The notes: generated by a model from the sequence alone, not told the origin. A stretch of 64,000 nucleotides of DNA from Clostridiaceae bacterium (GCA_009911305.1 QXXC01000013.1:1-64000); one strand, 5' to 3'. Numbered from the stretch's first letter, positions 8,993-18,081 are shown. Translations and numbers: made by a program.

Positions 8993-11463
8993 ATCGAATT
9001 CCTCCTGGTCCTCTGTCCGATTCCCGGCGTTCCCCTAAACTGAACTCCCCGGACGCTTAAGCTTGTGTAATTGACCTTCGTCCCGGCGGAGGTGGTAGTT
9101 ACCTTCTGCACCGCGGGAACCGTACATCTCACCTGGTACGGCCGGACGCTTCCCGCCGTCCACGGAGTCGTCTTTCCCCTCAGTCCGCCGGACGTCCCGG
9201 CTATGCCGCCGATCCGGACGCCGCTTCCCGAACTTTTGCTTCCCGGGACGCCGCTTGCCGAGCTTCCGCTTCCCGGGACGCCGCTTGCCGAACTGCTGCC
9301 GTCGTCCCCGCCATAGCTCTCAGAGCCCCCGCCATAGCCTTCAGAACCTCCGCTGCTTCCCGCGCTCTCCAGGCTGCCGGTAAGGCCCATGCTCTCGAAA
9401 TTGATTTTGAGCTTCTCCGGATCGTCCGCAGGATTCCCGGTGAACCTCGCGCCGGGGAATTCCCTCGCAAGCACGGAATTGTCGGAATCAAGCGTGAGCT
9501 TAAACGCCCCCAGATTCTCCCTGTGGTGCATCCCCTTATGGATATCCACCTTCATCTTCTCATAGTTCTCACCGATCTTCACAAACTGTTTGGAGGTCCC
9601 GTAGATGCTTTTCGCCGTTGTCCCTATGCTTCCCATCTTATCGGCAAAGCTTCCCGGCCCGGCCAGGGTCTTAAAGGTCCTGCCCACGCTTTCCTTGCTT
9701 GCCCTCATACTCTTTTCCGTGGCGTCAAAGCTCGCGCCCATGGCGCTCATGCCCTTCCGGAAGGCCCCCACGGTCTTGTCAATCTTCATCTCAAGGCCCG
9801 AGGATTTCTCCAGCCCGGCCCTGGCCCTGGAGATATTGCGGATGCTGTCATAGGATCGCACCGCCTGCCTGGCCGCTGTCTTAATGCCCCTGTTCGGCCC
9901 GAACACGGAATCGCCGAGCTTGCGGATATGATCCGCCGCTTCCGAGCCGGCCGCCAGGGTATTATTGAACCGCTTTCCGATTCCCGGCCTCTTCATGACG
10001 CCCTGCGCGCCGTCTCCCTTAGAGCCCGTAAACCTGCCTCCTCCGGCCGCGCCCGCCCCGCTTCCCGCGGGGCCTGCGCCTGCCTGGCCCGCCCTGGCCC
10101 GGCCTCCTGAGATCCCGCTGTGTATGGCCTGCCGCCCCTTGGACATGGCGTATCCGATCGTGTGGCCAAAGAGCATGCCCCCCGCCACCGCCGCCGTACC
10201 TGCCTCCGACGATCCCGCCTGGTAACTGAGTAAGGACGTGATCATGGAACCGGACTTATACACCGCCCATGCGCCTCCGGCCAGGAAAAACAGCTTCATC
10301 AAATAGTTCATTTCCCCGCTGACAGAGGCCCCGTCCTGGCCGGCCCAGAAATTAATGGTGCCGCCCATCACAATGGGGCAGATCAGCAGAAACAGCCGCA
10401 TGCCTACGACCGACCCGAAGCCGCTGAAGCATTTCCCGATGAACATCTCCCGCCACCGGCCAAACTTCTCCCCGTCGTCCAGCGGGATCATGCAGACAAA
10501 ATAGGGGGAGACCAGATAGAGAAGCATCACCTCAAAAATCCTCTGCACAAAGACAAACAGGCACATCCCAATGGTAAGCAGAAGAAATATAGCCGCGATG
10601 AAACCAATCAGATAATCAAAGGAAGCCAGATGAAACACATCCGACACCTGCTCTATATTGCCGTAATCCTTCAGCGTTATGCCCTCTATGCCCTCCCCGG
10701 CTTCCAGGGCATAGAACGGATAGCGTGCCTTATCAGCAACGCTCGTGCCGAGCACGATCTCCGGATCCGACAGGGTGGCCGCGTTCAGGGTCTCATCCTT
10801 CGCCGCATTCAGGGAAGCGATCATAAAGACAATGCGTCCCAGCGACGTAGTCGCCCCGAAATTCATCGCGCTCGTCACGCCCTTCAAAATAGCCGCGGAC
10901 AGCTTTAACATAAAAAACACCAGGAACGGCACTGAAAAAAACTGGATGAAGGTCTTCATCATGGCCGTAAGAACCTTGGAGACAGGACGCTTATTCTCAA
11001 AATCCAGATCAAACGCCGACTTTGCCGTCGCGTAAATGGTCAGGATCAGCGCCACTCCCAGCGCCCCCAGGGTAATCATCCAGAATACGGTGCTGATGGA
11101 ATTCTGTTGCATCAGCACCTCCAGCAGCGTTCCTTCCACCTTAACCTCCGTGACCGGATCGATGAATGTGACATCCTTAAGGCCGATAAAGATATCAAAG
11201 GCCATTTCGAGATAATCAATAATCTTTAATATGCCGGAAAACAGCAGGTACAGATGATTACTGTAGATCTCCAGCCACAGGTGAATAAAGAAATTCAGGA
11301 CATCCTTCAGAACCGGCATCAAAACCGGGGCCAGGACCTCATTAAAAATCCAGCTAAATACCGTTACCAGAAGACCTGATACAAAACGGTATACCGGGTC
11401 TATGATCCTGTTTAAAACCCACTCGAACACTTTCCTGAACAGTCCCAGATATACATACTCCAA
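8989..11463 (-). CDS. VirB6/TrbL-like channel protein with long Gly/Ser-rich C-terminus (paralogue 2)
   Basis: 824-residue polytopic membrane protein. The first ~430 residues hold about seven hydrophobic segments; the rest is soluble, basic and Gly/Ser/Ala-rich, ending in repeats of the type SSASGVPGS. It is clearly paralogous to the upstream 452-residue gene: both contain SP(Y/L)FV..IPLDDG, F.RWR.(M/L)F, K.FSGFG and GGAWAVYKS. The start is TTG at 11463 with AAAGGAGG seven bases upstream. VirB6/TrbL proteins form the inner-membrane part of the transfer channel; the long soluble tail may reach other subunits or the substrate. Stop overlaps the VirB4 ATG. Confidence 0.82.
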   Translation of the reverse strand: MEYVYLGLFRKVFEWVLNRIIDPVYRFVSGLLVTVFSWIFNEVLAPVLMPVLKDVLNFFIHLWLEIYSNHLYLLFSGILKIIDYLEMAFDIFIGLKDVTFIDPVTEVKVEGTLLEVLMQQNSISTVFWMITLGALGVALILTIYATAKSAFDLDFENKRPVSKVLTAMMKTFIQFFSVPFLVFFMLKLSAAILKGVTSAMNFGATTSLGRIVFMIASLNAAKDETLNAATLSDPEIVLGTSVADKARYPFYALEAGEGIEGITLKDYGNIEQVSDVFHLASFDYLIGFIAAIFLLLTIGMCLFVFVQRIFEVMLLYLVSPYFVCMIPLDDGEKFGRWREMFIGKCFSGFGSVVGMRLFLLICPIVMGGTINFWAGQDGASVSGEMNYLMKLFFLAGGAWAVYKSGSMITSLLSYQAGSSEAGTAAVAGGMLFGHTIGYAMSKGRQAIHSGISGGRARAGQAGAGPAGSGAGAAGGGRFTGSKGDGAQGVMKRPGIGKRFNNTLAAGSEAADHIRKLGDSVFGPNRGIKTAARQAVRSYDSIRNISRARAGLEKSSGLEMKIDKTVGAFRKGMSAMGASFDATEKSMRASKESVGRTFKTLAGPGSFADKMGSIGTTAKSIYGTSKQFVKIGENYEKMKVDIHKGMHHRENLGAFKLTLDSDNSVLAREFPGARFTGNPADDPEKLKINFESMGLTGSLESAGSSGGSEGYGGGSESYGGDDGSSSASGVPGSGSSASGVPGSKSSGSGVRIGGIAGTSGGLRGKTTPWTAGSVRPYQVRCTVPAVQKVTTTSAGTKVNYTSLSVRGVQFRGTPGIGQRTRRNSI

Positions 11464-11530
11464 TTTCCCGCCTCCTTTATACCGGCCCGCCTGCCGTTTC
11501 CGCGTTCTGCAGCAGATGCCGGGGCCCTTA

Positions 11531-12889
11531 TCAGCGCTTCCCGGTATATTTCTGCCCGTCGTTTTCGCTCATTTCCCCGGCCGCTTTGGCCATCTTCCCC
11601 AGGCCGCCGAGGCCGCCCAGAGCCGCCGTCGTGCCTCCGCTGGCCGCCGCGCCGGCCATATTGGCGGCGGTGGTAACGCTGCCTATGATCATCCCCGACA
11701 TCAGGGCCCCCGACTGCTGTTCCGCCGCGGCCGCCTCCTGGTTGAGGATCTGCAGAATCAGATTCTGGCTCTTATACACCGCCCACGCGCCGCCCAGAAT
11801 CATGAACATCTTCAGCACGCTGTTGATCATAGCCGAATTCGGCAGATCCTTGCCGTAAAGGTACAGATTGCTCCCCGCAATAGTGGGAACCAGCAGCATA
11901 TAGTACCTCATGGAAAAGATCACGCCAAAGCCGGAGAAAAATTTTGCCACAAAAAGGTCGCGCCATCTGGCAAAGGTAGCCCCGTCGTCCAGCGGGATGG
12001 TTGACACAAACAAAGGGGACACCAGGTACAGAAGAAGAATTTCAAACAGCCGCCTGACAAAAATGATCGCCGCCCCCGCCAGTATAAAAAGCATGAGCAC
12101 GCCGCTGGTAAATCCCTCTACGAAATTAAAATTGGACGCGTAAAAATCCTTTTTGACCTGTATAAGATCCCGGTAATCCTTCTTGCCGGACAGGTAATCA
12201 ATGCGCACAGTATCGGAAAAATGCGGATTCCTTCCTGTCCGGTTGTCCTCCAACTGCCCGCTCACCGCGTCCCGCCTCTTGGTGGTCGCCTTATCCGCGT
12301 CCAGCCCGGCCGAGAGAAATACCACGGTCCCCAGGGAGCCGCTTCCTCCCTGCCCCGCGTTAAAGGCGCTGACCGCCTGCTTGGTCACCAGCGTGGCGAT
12401 CTGGAGCAGGGCAATGCATAAAAAGGGGATCAGCATAAAGGTCACCGCCGCCTTCATGCCGTTTGCCAGCACCTTGCTCACAGGGTTCCGATCCTCTAAG
12501 GCCATATCGGAGATGGACTTTGCCGTCTTATAGATGGTGAAGATAAAACAGATGGCGACCGCCATGACCGTTATATAGCCAAAGGCGGCCGTCACCTTCT
12601 CCATCTGGAAAAACGCATCCAGGAGATACGTCTCCTGCCCATCTACCTTCACAGGGCTGACCCCGGCAAACACATTAAAAATCTGTTCCAGGAAATCCAC
12701 CAGCGAGCACAGGATCGTAAAAAGGGCCAAAAGCCATTCGGACCACATGGACCAGATGACGGAGATGACGTACTCAACGAACACCTCAAGAATATTCTTC
12801 AAAACAGGAGAAAACACTTCCTCAAAAATGACCCTGAAAATATGCATGATGGATTCTATAAAAGAAATTCCAAGATAGCTGATTTCCAA
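11531..12889 (-). CDS. VirB6/TrbL-like channel protein (paralogue 1)
   Basis: 452 residues, polytopic, with an amphipathic N-terminus and six or more hydrophobic helices. It shares with the following 824-residue protein the signature SPLFVSTIPLDDG, FARWRDLFVAKFFSGFG and ILGGAWAVYKS, so the two arose by duplication. It lacks the long Gly/Ser tail and ends soon after a Gly/Ala-rich stretch. The start is TTG at 12889, eight bases after AGGAGG, the same unusual start as its paralogue. The gene begins 12 bases after the stop of the surface protein gene. Two non-identical VirB6-like subunits in one machine suggest a heteromeric channel or specialised roles (inference). Confidence 0.8.
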   Translation of the reverse strand: MEISYLGISFIESIMHIFRVIFEEVFSPVLKNILEVFVEYVISVIWSMWSEWLLALFTILCSLVDFLEQIFNVFAGVSPVKVDGQETYLLDAFFQMEKVTAAFGYITVMAVAICFIFTIYKTAKSISDMALEDRNPVSKVLANGMKAAVTFMLIPFLCIALLQIATLVTKQAVSAFNAGQGGSGSLGTVVFLSAGLDADKATTKRRDAVSGQLEDNRTGRNPHFSDTVRIDYLSGKKDYRDLIQVKKDFYASNFNFVEGFTSGVLMLFILAGAAIIFVRRLFEILLLYLVSPLFVSTIPLDDGATFARWRDLFVAKFFSGFGVIFSMRYYMLLVPTIAGSNLYLYGKDLPNSAMINSVLKMFMILGGAWAVYKSQNLILQILNQEAAAAEQQSGALMSGMIIGSVTTAANMAGAAASGGTTAALGGLGGLGKMAKAAGEMSENDGQKYTGKR

Positions 12890-12901
12890 ATGCTCCGCCT
12901 C

Positions 12902-14518
12902 CTATCTGACCTTCACCGTCTTCTTGATACGGATCACAAATACCGCGCCCCCCGCAAGCAGAAGGATCACAAGGACAACCGCCGCAATCCCGTATTTGTT
13001 CACCTTGTATTTCAGGGTAAAGCTTACGCTGGAAACGTTGCCCGCCTCATCGACGGCGGACAGGCGGTAACTTCCCGGGCTGCTTATGGCGTAGCCGGAG
13101 AATCCCTCCTGAACCTCCCCGTTCTTCTCAAGGACCGTGCGCGCGATATCCTCCGACAGGTACTGGATATGGGCGGTCCCGCCTTTCACATCCACTGAAA
13201 ACTGCGGCGGCTCTGTGTCCTTCCTGATAACCGCCTCCAGGACATCCCCGTCCTTCCCCGCCATGGCGATCCGGTACTGCCCGTCGTCCTTCATATGTAC
13301 ATACCGCCCCTCCGGCGTCTCCAGCGCTTCCCCGTCTAACGAAACGCCGGTAACCTCCATGCCCGCCGGGAGCAGGTAGTATTCCATCCGGTTCACCGCA
13401 GAGGCAATGGTAAAGGACCATATCTGTCCGTCCACATCGAGACGGTAGTATCCCTGTTCGCTGATACTCATATTCCGCGTATATTCCACAGGCTCATCAT
13501 CGCGGTACAGCTCTGCCTCCCCCTCCGAAACGGACAGCTCCACCGCCGAAGGCCCCATGTATCCCTCCGGCACATTGGACGTGAGCGTCCTTCCGTTTTG
13601 GAACGTTACCAGATACCTTCCCGCAGCGCTGTCATACGCCTGGGTTCTCTCGCTGTAAGAGCCGGACAACGCTTCTTCCCCGGCGTCCGGAGCGCCGTTT
13701 TCCTCTTCCCCGTCCTCCGAAGCTTCCTCTCCGCCCGTTTCCTCAGCGCCGGACGTCTCCCCGCCCGCGGTTTCCCGGGCGTCTTCCTCCCCTTCTCCCG
13801 GCTGCGGGCTTTCTGTCTCCCCTTCCCCGGATTCCGGCTGGCTTTCCCCGGCCTGCTCTCCCCTGCCCTCAGGAAAGATCCCGCCTCCCTGCCAGCCCTG
13901 GGCGCTGCCCGCGCCCCCTCCGGGCTGTGTCAGAAGGCCGTTTTCCGCTTCCGTCTCCTGGGGCGGCTTTGACTGGATCCGGAACCGGAACAGGGCCCGG
14001 TACTCCTCCTGCTCCGAAAACGGAACGGAAGTATCCTCCACCGCGGTGATCTTCACCACATAAGTTCCGTGCTCGCTGAATGACTGGCCCGGCGTGTAGT
14101 TATACTCCGCCCCGTCTTTTTCCACCGTGCAGAATACATTATGGGGAATATCCATGGTCACGGTTTTGTCCGTGATGCCTCCGTTGGATACGCTGGTGTA
14201 GAAAAAGAAACGGTTATTGATGGATTCCTCATACACCTGATACTCATCATGGTACTGTTCCGTCAGGGAAACCTGGGTGACCAGAGGGCCCTGCGCCGTC
14301 TGCGGATCCTCCGCGTCGGGAACCACGCCCGGCCCGCTGGCGGCCTCCTCCATGGGTTCCGATCGGTCATAGCGCTCTTCGCTGTCCGCATTATCCTCCC
14401 AGTCATAGGGCGTATCCGCCACATATACCTCTCCAGGGCTTTTCATGCTTCCCATGAAAAGTCCTGCTCCGCACACGAGGGCAGCTATCGCTCCTTTGTA
14501 TCTTCTCCTCATGATCAT
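12902..14518 (-). CDS. Membrane-anchored extracellular modular protein, Glu-rich linker
   Basis: 538 residues. N-terminal signal/anchor helix (IAALVCGAGLFMGS), extracellular modules, a long low-complexity acidic linker rich in Glu, Gly, Ser and Pro (about residues 200-285), further beta-rich modules, an Ig-like unit ending VDEAGNVSSVSF, and a C-terminal helix (IAAVVLVILLLAGGAVFVI) with a basic tail. It is the larger paralogue of the protein at 4024-5208; the shared module occurs twice here (TSVSNGGIT and TSNVPEGYMG). The ATG at 14518 overlaps the stop of the VirD4 gene; a second ATG at 14512 is equally possible. Likely displayed on the cell wall side of the transfer machine; adhesion or mating-pair stabilisation would fit, but is not shown. 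Confidence 0.75.
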   Translation of the reverse strand: MIMRRRYKGAIAALVCGAGLFMGSMKSPGEVYVADTPYDWEDNADSEERYDRSEPMEEAASGPGVVPDAEDPQTAQGPLVTQVSLTEQYHDEYQVYEESINNRFFFYTSVSNGGITDKTVTMDIPHNVFCTVEKDGAEYNYTPGQSFSEHGTYVVKITAVEDTSVPFSEQEEYRALFRFRIQSKPPQETEAENGLLTQPGGGAGSAQGWQGGGIFPEGRGEQAGESQPESGEGETESPQPGEGEEDARETAGGETSGAEETGGEEASEDGEEENGAPDAGEEALSGSYSERTQAYDSAAGRYLVTFQNGRTLTSNVPEGYMGPSAVELSVSEGEAELYRDDEPVEYTRNMSISEQGYYRLDVDGQIWSFTIASAVNRMEYYLLPAGMEVTGVSLDGEALETPEGRYVHMKDDGQYRIAMAGKDGDVLEAVIRKDTEPPQFSVDVKGGTAHIQYLSEDIARTVLEKNGEVQEGFSGYAISSPGSYRLSAVDEAGNVSSVSFTLKYKVNKYGIAAVVLVILLLAGGAVFVIRIKKTVKVR

Positions 14519-16530
14519 GCCTCCCGCACATCCTGTTCCGGTTCCTCTTCCGGTTCCTTAAGGGACTCCATAATATAATTGCGCTCATCCAAGTCATAGT
14601 AAATCTCATCCCCGAAAAAGGCATTCATCCGCACCTCAGACAGATCCATTGTCCCCATCTGGTACAGAGGGCACTTGTAGCTGGGGGTAAACTTTGTTTT
14701 CAGAGGATAATTGCCAAAGGTAACAATAATGGCATTGCCTGTGCTCGTCTTGTTGTTCAGCTTCTGAAGCTCCGACGGATAGATGAGAGGCCGGGTCTGA
14801 AGCTGGCTGGAGACATTGATATTGCCCTGCTTATCCCCCATGGAGGTGGAAACGCTGGACGTGGAAACGGTCATGTTGCCGCACAGCTTGGAAAATTCCT
14901 CGCACGTCTCAATATCATTGGAACCGATAAACATCTTCATGCCGCAGTTGCTCTTGATAATGTTGGACACCTTATCCCCGTATACATTGTCAAGCTGGGC
15001 ATAAGACTGCACTACCATATTGAACCAGATCTTTCTGGAACGGCCTACGGTGATCATCTTGTCAAATTTATCAATCTTTGGCATATTGCCGAATTCATCA
15101 AGGATAAAGTACACATTTCTGGGAAGGCTTAAATCCTCCCTGGACGACGCGACCTTAATCAGCGCCTTGTAGATACAGAGGATAAACACCGCCGCCAGGG
15201 CGTGCCTTGTATCCTTCTCATCCGGTATCTTGAGGAACAGGGCCGTGGGCTCCATGGCGAACCCCACCGGATCAATATCCGTAGCCGAGGTAAGGGAACA
15301 GAGCCCCTCGTCGTTGAACATGGACAATTTGTCAAAGGCAATGGACATATAGCTCGCCATGGTGCTCTCCGCCGCGGACAGCACCTGCTTTGACAGCCCC
15401 ACGGCCTTGGATACCGGGGAGCGCCCCTGGAAAAATTCCCTTAAGGCTGCATAGTCATTGTCCGAGTTGCCGATGGCCTTGTTGATGTTGTAGAAGCAGA
15501 ACCGCTCCTTTGTCATCTCCAGCTCCGGATACTCGCTGTCCTCCAGCATAGCCAGGCAAACGGCCATAATTAAGGAACGCGCGCCTTTTTCCCACACCGG
15601 ATCGTCCTGGGATTCCACAGGGCAGATGACGCTGATTAAATCGTTTAAATCCTCATATACCTCATCAAAGATCTTCTGCCTCGCTATCTTGATATGGGCC
15701 AGAAGCTCCCGGCGCACAGCCCATGCCTTTCCCTCATATTCGTACCATTCCTCCCCATACTGATCCGGCCCGTTCACAAGCGTAAGACCGCTCTCCGGCG
15801 CGGAATCAGAACGCAGGAAAATGCCCTCCCCTGTGTTTAAATACATCTGGTAGCGGTCATAGAGATCCGAGAGGGGATTCCACCGAAACGAGCTGTACGG
15901 ATCCCTGAGATCCAGGACCATCACTTTATATCCCCGCTCCTTTAAAAGCCCGCTGTGGAGCTGGAACAGCTCTCCCTTGGGATCCGTACAGATCATGGAG
16001 GACCCTGCCCCTGACCGGGCCAGAATCTGAATCATAGGATTGATAAACGTGGTCGTCTTACCGCTGCCCGTAGCGCCGATCACAAGGCCGTGCATGGGAG
16101 AGGCCAGATTCACATCCAGCTCCCGGCGCTTTTTGTTAAAACTCGCGTAGACAGGGATCCCGTCCTTTGCGCTCTCGGAAAGCTTCGTGAATTTATAAGG
16201 CGCAAAATTATCGTCCTTCTCCTTATCTGTCATAAAACGGGAATTTTCCAGATTGCTTTCAAAATTTTCCGCTTTGGATTTCATCATCTTCTTTGCGCGG
16301 CCGGCCGAGGGCCTTGCAAACAGCGCGGCAAGCAAAATGAGAAGCGCGCTTAAGACCGCCCCGTAGAGATACGTGTCGGCCCGGAACAAAAGAGTAATAT
16401 CCGCTATCTTCCCCTCATACATGCCAAGAAGCGACGGGATAAGGCGAAGCACAAGGATATTGGCGCCATATCCCAAAAGGACGGTCCCGAGAAAAAATCC
16501 CAATACGCCCAGTCCTATTTTCTTAATCAT
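14515..16530 (-). CDS. VirD4/TraG-type coupling ATPase
   Basis: 671 residues from the ATG at 16530, preceded by GGAGG at seven bases; the longer frame to 16614 would run deep into the upstream gene. Two N-terminal membrane helices (GVLGFFLGTVLLGYG and YLYGAVLSALLILLAALFA), then the ATPase domain with Walker A GATGSGKTTT near residue 152 and Walker B VYFILDEFGNMPKI near residue 478. This is the standard layout of type IV coupling proteins, which recruit the substrate (usually relaxase-DNA) to the channel. The gene overlaps the end of the CPBP protease gene by eight bases. Intact. No relaxase is seen next to it in this window. Confidence 0.92.
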   Translation of the reverse strand: MIKKIGLGVLGFFLGTVLLGYGANILVLRLIPSLLGMYEGKIADITLLFRADTYLYGAVLSALLILLAALFARPSAGRAKKMMKSKAENFESNLENSRFMTDKEKDDNFAPYKFTKLSESAKDGIPVYASFNKKRRELDVNLASPMHGLVIGATGSGKTTTFINPMIQILARSGAGSSMICTDPKGELFQLHSGLLKERGYKVMVLDLRDPYSSFRWNPLSDLYDRYQMYLNTGEGIFLRSDSAPESGLTLVNGPDQYGEEWYEYEGKAWAVRRELLAHIKIARQKIFDEVYEDLNDLISVICPVESQDDPVWEKGARSLIMAVCLAMLEDSEYPELEMTKERFCFYNINKAIGNSDNDYAALREFFQGRSPVSKAVGLSKQVLSAAESTMASYMSIAFDKLSMFNDEGLCSLTSATDIDPVGFAMEPTALFLKIPDEKDTRHALAAVFILCIYKALIKVASSREDLSLPRNVYFILDEFGNMPKIDKFDKMITVGRSRKIWFNMVVQSYAQLDNVYGDKVSNIIKSNCGMKMFIGSNDIETCEEFSKLCGNMTVSTSSVSTSMGDKQGNINVSSQLQTRPLIYPSELQKLNNKTSTGNAIIVTFGNYPLKTKFTPSYKCPLYQMGTMDLSEVRMNAFFGDEIYYDLDERNYIMESLKEPEEEPEQDVREA

Positions 16531-17410
16531 CTGATTTCCTCCATATCTCAAAGGCCCGGACAGCCATGGCAAGAGCAGCCCCTCCGATGAGGGCGATACG
16601 AAAACGGCTTCCAAAAAACAGTCTCTCCCACGCCGGGTGTCCGTTCATAAAGCTTACAGGCAGCACGCTCGCGTTGAATCCGATATGGAGGGCTATGGAA
16701 TAGAGAGTGTTGTCCTCCCGTATGGACACCCACGCAAGCATAATGCCCATCAGGCAGGCATAGAGCACCCAAATCGGAGATACATGGCAGACAGCAAACA
16801 GCACGGCTGATAAAAGAATTGCCTGCCTCTCGGTAAACCAGCGCAAAAGACGCCCCAGCATATATCCCCTGAACACGATCTCCTCCGCCACAGGCGCCAG
16901 AAAAACCGTGCTGATCATAGCCAGGGCCAAATCGGTTTTACTGCTTAAGAGATCCGAAGAACTGCGGTAGGACTCCTTAAGGCCCCCGGGAAACGGAATA
17001 ATAGTGATCACCGCCGAAAAGAAAACCGCCAGTCCCAGCCCCGTCGCCGCCAGCAGCGCGATGCGCCTTCCATCCGGCCTTTTAAGCTCCAGCCCCGATT
17101 CCTCGAACAGGGAGCCGCCGTTTTTCCTGCTCCTCTTATAAAGCAGCCCAAGCGTCAGTAAAATCCCCAGCGCATAATAGAAATTGCCGCTGTCCGCAAT
17201 CACCCTGCCGGCGCTTCTCCCGCCAAAGAGGGCCATTCCGACACTCATCAAAAGCGGCGGGAGAAACAGATACAAAAGCGCCGGCCTGACTGCCCATATG
17301 AGCGTCTGCATCCCCTTCCACAGCTTCTGCTCAAACGACATCTGATCCGGCTTCTGTTCAAACGGCATCTTTTCACGCTTCTGCCCAAACGGCATCTTTT
17401 CAGCTTTCAA
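16523..17410 (-). CDS. CPBP-family intramembrane metalloprotease
   Basis: About 295 residues with seven to eight hydrophobic segments. The family motifs are present: EEIVFRGYMLG (the EExxxR metal/catalytic motif) and HIGFN near the C-terminus. Such proteases process membrane-bound or prenylated peptides, bacteriocins or signals. The start is unclear: a TTG at 17410 with GCGGGAG upstream, or ATGs at 17395, 17368 and 17341 that lie in three 27-bp tandem repeats at the 5' end encoding (Q)KxxKMPFE-like units. It overlaps both the STAS gene upstream and the coupling ATPase gene downstream, so it is transcribed with the transfer genes or bridges them to the regulatory set. Substrate unknown. Confidence 0.85.
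   Translation of the reverse strand: MKAEKMPFGQKREKMPFEQKPDQMSFEQKLWKGMQTLIWAVRPALLYLFLPPLLMSVGMALFGGRSAGRVIADSGNFYYALGILLTLGLLYKRSRKNGGSLFEESGLELKRPDGRRIALLAATGLGLAVFFSAVITIIPFPGGLKESYRSSSDLLSSKTDLALAMISTVFLAPVAEEIVFRGYMLGRLLRWFTERQAILLSAVLFAVCHVSPIWVLYACLMGIMLAWVSIREDNTLYSIALHIGFNASVLPVSFMNGHPAWERLFFGSRFRIALIGGAALAMAVRAFEIWRKSDD
17320..17400. repeat. Three 27-bp tandem repeats at the 5' end of the CPBP gene
   Basis: Three units of 27 bases with the plus-strand core CAAACGGCATCTTTTC (first unit diverged). They encode successive KMPFGQK, KMPFEQK, QMSFEQK segments before the first membrane helix and each carries an in-frame ATG. Repeat number could change N-terminal length without a frameshift. 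Confidence 0.7.
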
Positions 17411-17681
17411 TGGTCAGAACTCCCGCAAAGCCAGTCACCTCAAAAATTTCCAGGATGCATGGTTTTACATGGGTGAGCACCATGGAACCGCCTGTCTTAT
17501 TGATCTTTTTCTGGGCCGAAACAAACGCTCTCAGCCCCACGGAGGATATGTAGGTAGTCTCATCCATATCAATCACCAGCTCTGTCTCCCCTCCTGCCAG
17601 CGCTTCCTTAAGCCTGGCATCCAGCTTCGGGGCCGTCACGCCGTCAATTTTCTTCTCTGTCCTGATCTCTGTCATCTTCAT
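17400..17681 (-). CDS. STAS-domain anti-anti-sigma factor (SpoIIAA/RsbV-like)
   Basis: 93 residues from the ATG at 17681 (another ATG at 17675); the frame is open further upstream, but those extra residues overlap the DUF1292 gene and are not STAS-like. The domain has the family core ELVIDMDETTYISSVGLRAF, in which the SS before VGLRAF holds the expected phosphorylation serine, and ends soon after. Unphosphorylated, such proteins bind RsbW-type kinases and release their target. The likely partner is the RsbW-like ATPase encoded at 18133-18564 in the same operon. Its stop overlaps the start region of the CPBP gene. Confidence 0.85.
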   Translation of the reverse strand: MKMTEIRTEKKIDGVTAPKLDARLKEALAGGETELVIDMDETTYISSVGLRAFVSAQKKINKTGGSMVLTHVKPCILEIFEVTGFAGVLTIES

Positions 17682-18081
17682 TCTCTCTTTCTGATGGATT
17701 CTCTGCCTGTGGCTGCTCAAAATAATAATAAAACGCCTCGATGGCCCGTTCCTGCTCCTCTTTATCTCTAACCGGGAGAAGCGCCGCCTCTCCTTCCTCC
17801 CCTTCCGAAAGCTCCATGATGTGGATATCGCCTTCCCGGGTCTGCAGGGCAATGTATTCCTTCTCCCCTTCCAGGAAAACGCCTGCTACTATGTACTCTG
17901 TCTGCGTCCCGTCTCCCAGGGTGACTTCCATGATCACGGGATCGGCCGTCCCGGCAAGCCCGGCGTCCTCCAGCTCCTCTGTGTCCGCCTCTTCCGTGTC
18001 CGGTTCCTCCACGTCCGTCCAGCCGGGGCCGCTGCCGAAGATCTGCGCCTCCAAAGCTTCTGTGTCATAGGTATGCCTCAT
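17644..18081 (-). CDS. DUF1292 family protein with acidic insert
   Basis: 145 residues, very acidic. An N-terminal segment rich in Glu, Asp and Thr precedes a DUF1292 core (VIMEVTLGDGTQTEYIVAGV, then EYIALQTREG) and a charged C-terminal tail. DUF1292 is a domain of unknown function frequent in Firmicutes; a second member occurs here at 48037-48342. The gene lies between the RsbW-like and STAS genes, overlaps the latter by 38 bases, and is therefore probably co-translated with the partner-switching pair. No catalytic residues recognised. Confidence 0.75.
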   Translation of the reverse strand: MRHTYDTEALEAQIFGSGPGWTDVEEPDTEEADTEELEDAGLAGTADPVIMEVTLGDGTQTEYIVAGVFLEGEKEYIALQTREGDIHIMELSEGEEGEAALLPVRDKEEQERAIEAFYYYFEQPQAENPSERENEDDRDQDREEN

